Shown: positions 12,997 through 17,367 of the stretch, in pieces
Layout: every line of letters starts with the position of its first letter
Numbering within the stretch: position 1 is the first letter of the stretch
Source: Cyanobacteriota bacterium
Lineage (GTDB): Bacteria; Cyanobacteriota; Cyanobacteriia; Leptolyngbyales; Leptolyngbyaceae
Reading direction: 5' to 3'
Assembly (NCBI GenBank): GCA_027482985.1
Contig: JAIXVO010000730.1
Span: forward strand, 1-17,367
DNA length: 17,367 nt
Made by a program: the position numbers and the translations under genes
The notes under the pieces: model-generated
What the model was told of the DNA's origin: nothing
The model's database searches: none
Seen by the model: the letters and a program-made list of their open reading frames with translations, nothing else

Positions 12997-14142
12997 ATGC
13001 TCTGCCTGCCGCTCGGCTTCTCGTTGCTGAGTGCGGAGCCGTTCATACCGCTGCACAATTTGAGCAAATTTTTCCTGAAGAGGAAGAGGTGGGATTAGAA
13101 CAGGAAATTCTCTTAAAAGAGTTGGGCTAATGTTTGATTGACCAATTGCTTTTTTACACCTTTCTTGAAACAGTTTTTTGAAATACTGCGAATTCAGCAA
13201 GGCAACAAAATAATCAGGATGGATCAATTTCTTAAGTTTTAGCTTTACTAAGTAAGATGCCACTACAGCATCAATATTTGAGTTCCAATGAGCCGTTTTT
13301 CCTACTAGCTCTGCTGAATTAGTTCGATTGAATATCACATCGCCAGGAGTTAGTTTTAACTCTTGGAATTCCTGATCCGATAGCTCTACATAAGACAAAG
13401 AACTAAGATTAAGTCTTCCTGAATAAGTTAAGTTACTCATACTAAGAACGGGATATCCTCGTTTCTCTGAATTTGACCTCTCAGAAGTTCCATATTGAGA
13501 GGAAGCTAAAATGTCATCAATAATGCCAACATCCCAACCTTTTGAGTTGGTAGAAGGATCACCAAACATTTCGAGGAAGACCGATCGCAGGTAACCATCG
13601 CTGAGTTGTTGGGTATAGCGGCGGGTGCGGCGGAGGCGATCGCATTTCTGGGCGATCGAGGCAATCCGCTTCTGTTCTGCGATCGGTGGTAGAGGAATAT
13701 TAAAATCAGCGAGTGCTTGCAACGTAACAGTCCGTTGAGATCCGCCAGTAGCTGTTAGTTCACTTTGCTGTCTACCTCCAGATGAATTCAAATAAAGTGC
13801 TAGAAAATAAGGATCGATTTTCTCTTTTCTAGGCTTAATGAAAGCAATATGACGCTGAAAGGTAAATGGTCGAGCAGTATCTATAACAACTGCCACCCCA
13901 AAGCTTCCTACTGCACTGAAAAGTATATCTCCAAGTTCTGGACGGTGCCGACGAGTTAGTTCTTCATACGTTTCTTGAGAAACATATTTTTCGACATTGA
14001 AATCAATACGTCCGCCAACGATATTACGAACAAATAGAAATGGAATACCTTCATTTGTAAAACGTGGTGGTTGGTGAGTACCATCAGTGATAGTTTTACA
14101 AAGGTCTGAAAGCTTTACTTCTTGCCAATCATTTGGAAGCAT
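12952..14142 (-). CDS. hsdS: Type I restriction system specificity subunit HsdS
   Basis: A 396-residue HsdS with the standard layout. Target-recognition domain 1 (about 1-150) opens MLPNDWQEVKLSDLC and holds DGTHQPPRF and GDILFSAVGSFG. It is followed by conserved helix 1 (IPLPPIAEQKRIASIAQKCD, about 149-195), target-recognition domain 2 (about 200-350, from WDVGIIDDIL to IGQSNISPTLL) and conserved helix 2 ending LFQTVLHRAFRGEL, the usual family C-terminus. The subunit sets the bipartite DNA target of the complex. The ATG at 14142 follows AAGGGC and directly precedes the family start; a longer frame to 14211 overlaps the gene upstream. The two recognition domains are richer in A/T than the conserved helices, as expected from domain exchange. 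Confidence 0.93.
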   Translation of the reverse strand: MLPNDWQEVKLSDLCKTITDGTHQPPRFTNEGIPFLFVRNIVGGRIDFNVEKYVSQETYEELTRRHRPELGDILFSAVGSFGVAVVIDTARPFTFQRHIAFIKPRKEKIDPYFLALYLNSSGGRQQSELTATGGSQRTVTLQALADFNIPLPPIAEQKRIASIAQKCDRLRRTRRYTQQLSDGYLRSVFLEMFGDPSTNSKGWDVGIIDDILASSQYGTSERSNSEKRGYPVLSMSNLTYSGRLNLSSLSYVELSDQEFQELKLTPGDVIFNRTNSAELVGKTAHWNSNIDAVVASYLVKLKLKKLIHPDYFVALLNSQYFKKLFQERCKKAIGQSNISPTLLREFPVLIPPLPLQEKFAQIVQRYERLRTQQREAERQAEHLFQTVLHRAFRGEL

Positions 14143-14152
14143 TTTTGTGCCC

Positions 14153-14368
14153 TTACAAACACTTCTGATAATCGTAAGAAGCATCGTCAGGATTATCCCA
14201 AACCTTAGCAAATGCAGGTTCCGACAACTTTGTGGTGGCCATCACCAACTGTTTATCTTGAGTCTGATCCAGCAGGGAGTCTATAAAGACCTCAACGGCT
14301 GTCACCTTCTCAGGAGGCAGGCTGAGGATTTTTTCGAGTAATGCCTGTTGTTGTGGATTGGTTAACAT
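14153..14368 (-). CDS. Small antitoxin-like protein in the hsd operon
   Basis: A 71-residue protein starting MLTNPQQQALLEKILSLPPEK. The N-terminal helices (LLEKILSLPPEKVTAVEVFID) and the tail KLSEPAFAKVWDNPDDASYD resemble small cyanobacterial antitoxin-type proteins (DUF2281-like, usually paired with a PIN, MazF or RelE toxin). There is no toxin gene next to it: hsdS begins ten bases downstream and the Uma2 gene ends eleven bases upstream. A strong ribosome site (AAGGAG) precedes the ATG. It may be an orphan antitoxin, or a regulator of the restriction genes. The family assignment is from pattern memory. Confidence 0.6.
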   Translation of the reverse strand: MLTNPQQQALLEKILSLPPEKVTAVEVFIDSLLDQTQDKQLVMATTKLSEPAFAKVWDNPDDASYDYQKCL

Positions 14369-14379
14369 CCTTCATCTCC

Positions 14380-14934
14380 TTACAAACTCAGCCAGCTAAA
14401 CACCTGTTCAGCAGTCAACTCCAGCGATAGCCCAGCGAGAACGGGTAACACCTGAGCGCCTGTCAACAACTGCACTCGTTGTTCTGGCAGCACAATCAAA
14501 ATACTTTCCTCGGCTGGGTTCAACAACCAGCCTAACTCTGTGCCGTGCTGGGAGCAGTGGAGCAAGTTGCCCAAGACTTTCGTCAAATTTTGGTTGGGGG
14601 AAAGGATCTCAATGGCCCAATCAGGATAGAGGTTGAAGCGATTGGCGACTCTGCCAGCCTTAGTCCGAGGAATGCGCTCCCAGCGGAAGACAGCCACATC
14701 CGGGACAACAGACGCGCCGCCAAAGGTGCAACGCAGTTCTGGAAAGGCAGCGGCAATTTTTTGGGGTTCCGCGATGCGATTCACGGCTTCGCACAATTTC
14801 CACTGTAAGCGGCTATGTTCTCCCTGGGGCATGGGCTTCTGGCGCACCTCTCCATTGATAAATTCCGACGCAGGTTTTGTCTCTGGAAGCTGCAAAAATT
14901 CTTCCAACGTCAGGCTGTTTACGGTTGCAACCAT
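14380..14934 (-). CDS. Uma2-family PD-(D/E)XK nuclease (DUF820)
   Basis: A 184-residue protein of the Uma2 family, which is highly expanded in cyanobacteria. It opens with LTLEEFLQLPETKPASEFINGEV, the family N-terminus (usual form E-F--LPE--P--E-I-GE). The nuclease core has Asp79 (SVVPDVAVF), Glu109 (WAIEILSPNQ) and Lys119 (NLTKV). It is followed by the LGWLLNPAEESILI strand pair and QVFSWLSL at the end. All expected catalytic residues are present. The cellular role of the family is unknown; many copies associate with mobile DNA. It begins five bases past the hsdM stop in the same direction, so it is co-transcribed with the methylase, an unusual place for it. Confidence 0.88.
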   Translation of the reverse strand: MVATVNSLTLEEFLQLPETKPASEFINGEVRQKPMPQGEHSRLQWKLCEAVNRIAEPQKIAAAFPELRCTFGGASVVPDVAVFRWERIPRTKAGRVANRFNLYPDWAIEILSPNQNLTKVLGNLLHCSQHGTELGWLLNPAEESILIVLPEQRVQLLTGAQVLPVLAGLSLELTAEQVFSWLSL

Positions 14935-14938
14935 CTGC

Positions 14939-16600
14939 CTACCCCTCCAACAGTTTCTCTAATTCTGCCACTTCCGCCGCCATCACATGCTCCAACTTCA
15001 ACAACCGCGCCATCGTCACCTGGGGCGATTCGTAATACACTTCATCCTGCTCAATCTGGCGGTAGCGACTGGCAGACAGATCATACTTCTGCCCCTGCAC
15101 CTGCGCCTTCGTCACCCAAAACTGACGATTCAACTGGTTGATCTCCCACTGCAACGGAGCCATCTGCTCATGGAGCAGGGTCAACTTTTGCTGATCGGTT
15201 GCCAACGCCTGCTGTTTTTCCTCGTCATCTTCCGGGGCGATCGCCGCCTCAAACATCAGCCGGTTAATCTCCTTCTGAAGTAACAAGCGTTCCGTTTTCA
15301 GAGGCGCGATCGTCCGCTTCAAATCGGCCAGGCGCGTGGCCCGATTCGCCGTAAATTCTGAATCAAAGCGGTGTTGCCAGCACAACAACAAATCGGGAAT
15401 ATCATTTTGCTCGGGTGTCGGCTGCCGCTTGTCATCCAGGGAAAAGCCATCATGATCCATGTCATAGAACCAGATGCGATCGGTCGTACCGCCACGGGTA
15501 AAGAGCAACACCGCTGTAGACACGCCCGCATAGGGCTTAAACACGCCACTGGGCATCGAAACCACCCCATCCAGCCGATTCTCCTCAATCAGTTGCTTCC
15601 GAATTTCGATGTGGGCTTTGCTGGAACCAAACAACACCCCATCCGGCACAATCACCGCACAGCGTCCGCCCATCTCCAGCACCCGCAGGATCAAATGCAG
15701 AAACAGTAGCTCCGTCTTTTTGACTTTGGTCGGCAGCGTGGGGTTAATATCCGACTCGTCCATCTTCCCTTTGAACGGCGGATTCATCAGCACCACATCC
15801 AGTGACTTCTCATCCTGAAACGCCTTCGAGAGCGTATCCATGTAAAAGAAGCGCGGATGCTGAATCCCGTGCAGCATCAGGTTCATCGACCCAATCCGCA
15901 ACATCGTCATGCCGGAATCATTGTCATAGGCGGTAAATGCCTCTTTTTGCAAGAACTCCCGTTGTTCCGACTCCAGCGCATCGAGCGTGGTCTGCTCCAG
16001 GATGTGCTGATAGGCATTCACTAAAAAGCCACAGGTGCCCGCGGCCAGGTCGCCAATTCGTTCCCTGGGCTTGGGGTCTACCATGTTCACCATCATCCGA
16101 ATGATATGCCGGGGGGTGCGGAACTGCCCATTACGCCCCGCCACACTCAACTTACTCAGCAGGTATTCATACAAGTCGCCCTGCACATCCTGGTTCTGCT
16201 CCGAAATCTTCATCTGGTCGATCAGATTGCAGACTTCGATCAACGTGCTGGGCTTACTCACTTTGAACTCAGCATTTTGCATATACCGCTCAAAGGAGCT
16301 GCCCTCAGTGCCCATCTCCCGCAACGCCGGAAAGACTTTTTCCCGGAGATGCTTCAGTGCGTCTGCCGCTGGTTTCTTCACCCACTCCGACCACCGCAAT
16401 TCTGGCTTAATCGCTGGGATAAAAGCTTGTTGCCGCAATCCTGCCAGCTTCTCGCGTTTCTTTTCGGCATCATCCAACCGCTTGAGAAAGAGCAGGTAGG
16501 AGAATTGCTCGATAGAGTCCATCGGGTTTGACAACCCCGACGACCACAAACGATCCCAAATTTGGTCAACTTTCGATCGAAGCTCCGAATCAGTCAGCAT
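14939..16600 (-). CDS. hsdM: Type I restriction system methyltransferase HsdM
   Basis: A 553-residue N6-adenine methyltransferase subunit. The N-terminal HsdM domain (about 1-135) opens LRSKVDQIWDRLWSSGLSN and holds EQFSYLLFLKRLDD. The catalytic domain carries the SAM-binding motif GDLAAGTCGFL (183-193) and the catalytic NPPF (273-276). The family segment GQFRTPRHIIRMMV and VIVPDGVLFGSSKAH are also present. Motif I has Leu for the usual Pro and Cys for the usual Gly/Ala, a mild variant. A C-terminal extension (about 420-553) is coiled coil with LSASRYRQIEQDEVYYESP. It methylates host DNA together with HsdS and, with HsdR, forms the restriction complex. The full hsdR is not in this window. Confidence 0.93.
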   Translation of the reverse strand: MLTDSELRSKVDQIWDRLWSSGLSNPMDSIEQFSYLLFLKRLDDAEKKREKLAGLRQQAFIPAIKPELRWSEWVKKPAADALKHLREKVFPALREMGTEGSSFERYMQNAEFKVSKPSTLIEVCNLIDQMKISEQNQDVQGDLYEYLLSKLSVAGRNGQFRTPRHIIRMMVNMVDPKPRERIGDLAAGTCGFLVNAYQHILEQTTLDALESEQREFLQKEAFTAYDNDSGMTMLRIGSMNLMLHGIQHPRFFYMDTLSKAFQDEKSLDVVLMNPPFKGKMDESDINPTLPTKVKKTELLFLHLILRVLEMGGRCAVIVPDGVLFGSSKAHIEIRKQLIEENRLDGVVSMPSGVFKPYAGVSTAVLLFTRGGTTDRIWFYDMDHDGFSLDDKRQPTPEQNDIPDLLLCWQHRFDSEFTANRATRLADLKRTIAPLKTERLLLQKEINRLMFEAAIAPEDDEEKQQALATDQQKLTLLHEQMAPLQWEINQLNRQFWVTKAQVQGQKYDLSASRYRQIEQDEVYYESPQVTMARLLKLEHVMAAEVAELEKLLEG

Positions 16601-16639
16601 GTTGTTTAAGAGATATTTCAGCGCACGAAAAAAGTGTGC

Positions 16640-17197
16640 TCATTTTCGCAAGTTAATGAATGAATAGACAGTTATTACCAAAAACACAGCACCAAAAACT
16701 ATTGAAACAAACTGCTCAGTGGTTGATATTCTTAGCGCTTTAGTGAAGCGTTCACCTATTTCTTCCCTCCATAAAACCTCTTCTCGGCAATAGGCATAGA
16801 AGGGAAGATATTTCTCCATTTCGCGAATAACCTTCACTTTACGTCTTATGAGAAACGCATACCCACGGATGTTAATTAGCCAGAGAAAACATAGTGATAA
16901 ACCTAGCAAGCCTACCAAAAAAACTATTACCAGTGGATCAATACTTCTATTTATATTCAATATTTTCTCATTTCCCAATATTGAAATAAAAGCAAGTGCG
17001 CCAGATAGTAGTGATATATAGAAGTTGTTTGTTCGACCTCTCCTCTCAACCACCTTGTCGTGCATATCCACATATAATTTGTATTGATCTAAAAGTAAAC
17101 TTTTATTTTCGGTTTGATATGCTTCATTAAAAATTTCATTTGGCACTTTTTGATCAAAATATTGATTTTCTTCTTGCGTTTCCAGATTGTCAACCAT
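16640..17197 (-). CDS. Three-segment membrane protein upstream of hsdM
   Basis: A 185-residue protein. The N-terminal soluble part has EAYQTENKSLLLDQYKLYVDM and HDKVVERRGRTNNFYISLLSG. Membrane segments lie at about 59-76, 88-109 and 162-182, and a charged helical stretch between the second and third holds RRKVKVIREMEKYLPFYAYCREE. The pattern LYKLYVEMADKVSxRRxxxNxFFLS...RxYRxLNxxKFxVIxEME is one I recall from small membrane proteins called RipA/8xMP-like, often near defence genes. This is a moderate-confidence resemblance. The ATG at 17197 (GGAG upstream) is preferred to the TTG at 17215, which abuts the preceding stop. It lies 39 bases from hsdM and is richer in A/T than hsdM. Confidence 0.6.
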   Translation of the reverse strand: MVDNLETQEENQYFDQKVPNEIFNEAYQTENKSLLLDQYKLYVDMHDKVVERRGRTNNFYISLLSGALAFISILGNEKILNINRSIDPLVIVFLVGLLGLSLCFLWLINIRGYAFLIRRKVKVIREMEKYLPFYAYCREEVLWREEIGERFTKALRISTTEQFVSIVFGAVFLVITVYSFINLRK

Positions 17198-17215
17198 ACT
17201 TAAAAATTGCTCCAA

Positions 17216-17367
17216 CTACGCTGCTAGTTTTGTCATGAGTTTAATTAGCTCATCAACCTCTTTCTCTGTAAATAATCGTTCTATAGCATTCTCCCCAAAG
17301 CGGTCTAGCGGTTCATCATACAAGTCAGCTAGTTCGATCTGGCTTTTTTTTTTTTTTTTTTTCTGAA
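17216..17367 (-). CDS. C-terminal end of an upstream gene, possibly HsdR
   Basis: The frame enters from the right edge and ends with a TAG at 17216-17218. The readable tail is QIELADLYDEPLDRFGENAI, then ERLFTEKEVDELIKLMTKLAA. Upstream of it a run of 19 A on the coding strand (T on the plus strand, 17344-17362) codes only lysines, so the join to the gene body is uncertain. The acidic LYDEP..RFG....LF...EVDELI pattern is compatible with the C-terminus of a type I restriction subunit R, which the operon otherwise lacks. The assignment is weak. The stop codon directly abuts the start region of the membrane protein gene. Confidence 0.45.
   Translation of the reverse strand, partial: QKKKKKKSQIELADLYDEPLDRFGENAIERLFTEKEVDELIKLMTKLAA
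17344..17362. repeat. 19-T homopolymer at the window edge
   Basis: Nineteen consecutive T residues, unusually long for bacterial coding DNA and sitting inside the last codons of a partial gene. Sequencing or assembly slippage at a contig end is the first explanation; a real phase-variable tract is possible. Confidence 0.8.

Noticed and set aside
16622..16640. GCGCAC/GTGTGC hairpin between the membrane protein gene and hsdM as a terminator
   Set aside because: The T-run lies in the loop, not after the stem, and the two genes are close and same-strand, so termination is unlikely.

Overview
The window is cyanobacterial. The HIP1 octamer GCGATCGC (or its core CGATCG) recurs throughout. A small photosystem-II assembly protein of the ssl1498/Psb34 type is encoded at 1382-1549, and several families typical of cyanobacteria are present: an Uma2 nuclease, cyanobacterial-type antitoxin remnants and a ParA with an NQSGGVGKST loop. 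Partition genes, a serine resolvase and a restriction-modification locus make the right-hand two thirds look like a large plasmid or an integrated plasmid-like element. That is inference; no replication initiator is visible.

Left part (1-7000): an envelope/redox region. It holds a degraded reading frame at the edge, a secreted rhodanese-like protein, psb34 (minus strand) with its own terminator, and a small secreted protein (minus strand). An exported thioredoxin follows with the thiol-transporter CcdA, then an OmpR-type histidine kinase/response regulator pair with a 4-base ATGA overlap, and a 65-residue secreted peptide. Thioredoxin plus CcdA would carry reducing power across the membrane. 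The two-component system lies just downstream in the same direction and may sense the same compartment.

Middle part (7000-12500): a plasmid-maintenance block. A serine resolvase (minus strand) has a 30-bp near-perfect palindrome with a 2-bp centre about 150 bp upstream, a good candidate for its recombination site. Two plus-strand cargo genes follow: a small conserved protein of unknown function and a YhcG-type PD-(D/E)XK nuclease. Facing them is a four-gene minus-strand operon: a coiled-coil protein built of 14-residue repeats, a second small coiled-coil protein, ParA and ParB (ATGA overlap). Inside parB lies a perfect 26-bp palindrome made of two opposed TTATCCACA (DnaA-box) sequences.

Right part (12500-17367): a defence island, transcribed leftward. 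A cut-off gene end (possibly HsdR) meets a 19-T tract at the window edge. A three-segment membrane protein, HsdM, an Uma2-family nuclease, a small antitoxin-like protein and HsdS follow at spacings of 41 bases or less. The 3' end of hsdS overlaps the remains of a toxin-antitoxin pair. The antitoxin has lost its start codon and the RelE/ParE-like toxin is cut after about 19 codons exactly at the hsdS junction, so the restriction locus probably arrived by insertion or recombination there. The least conventional arrangements are the nuclease and antitoxin-like gene inside the type I operon, the membrane protein linked to it, and the repeat-built coiled-coil proteins in the partition operon.
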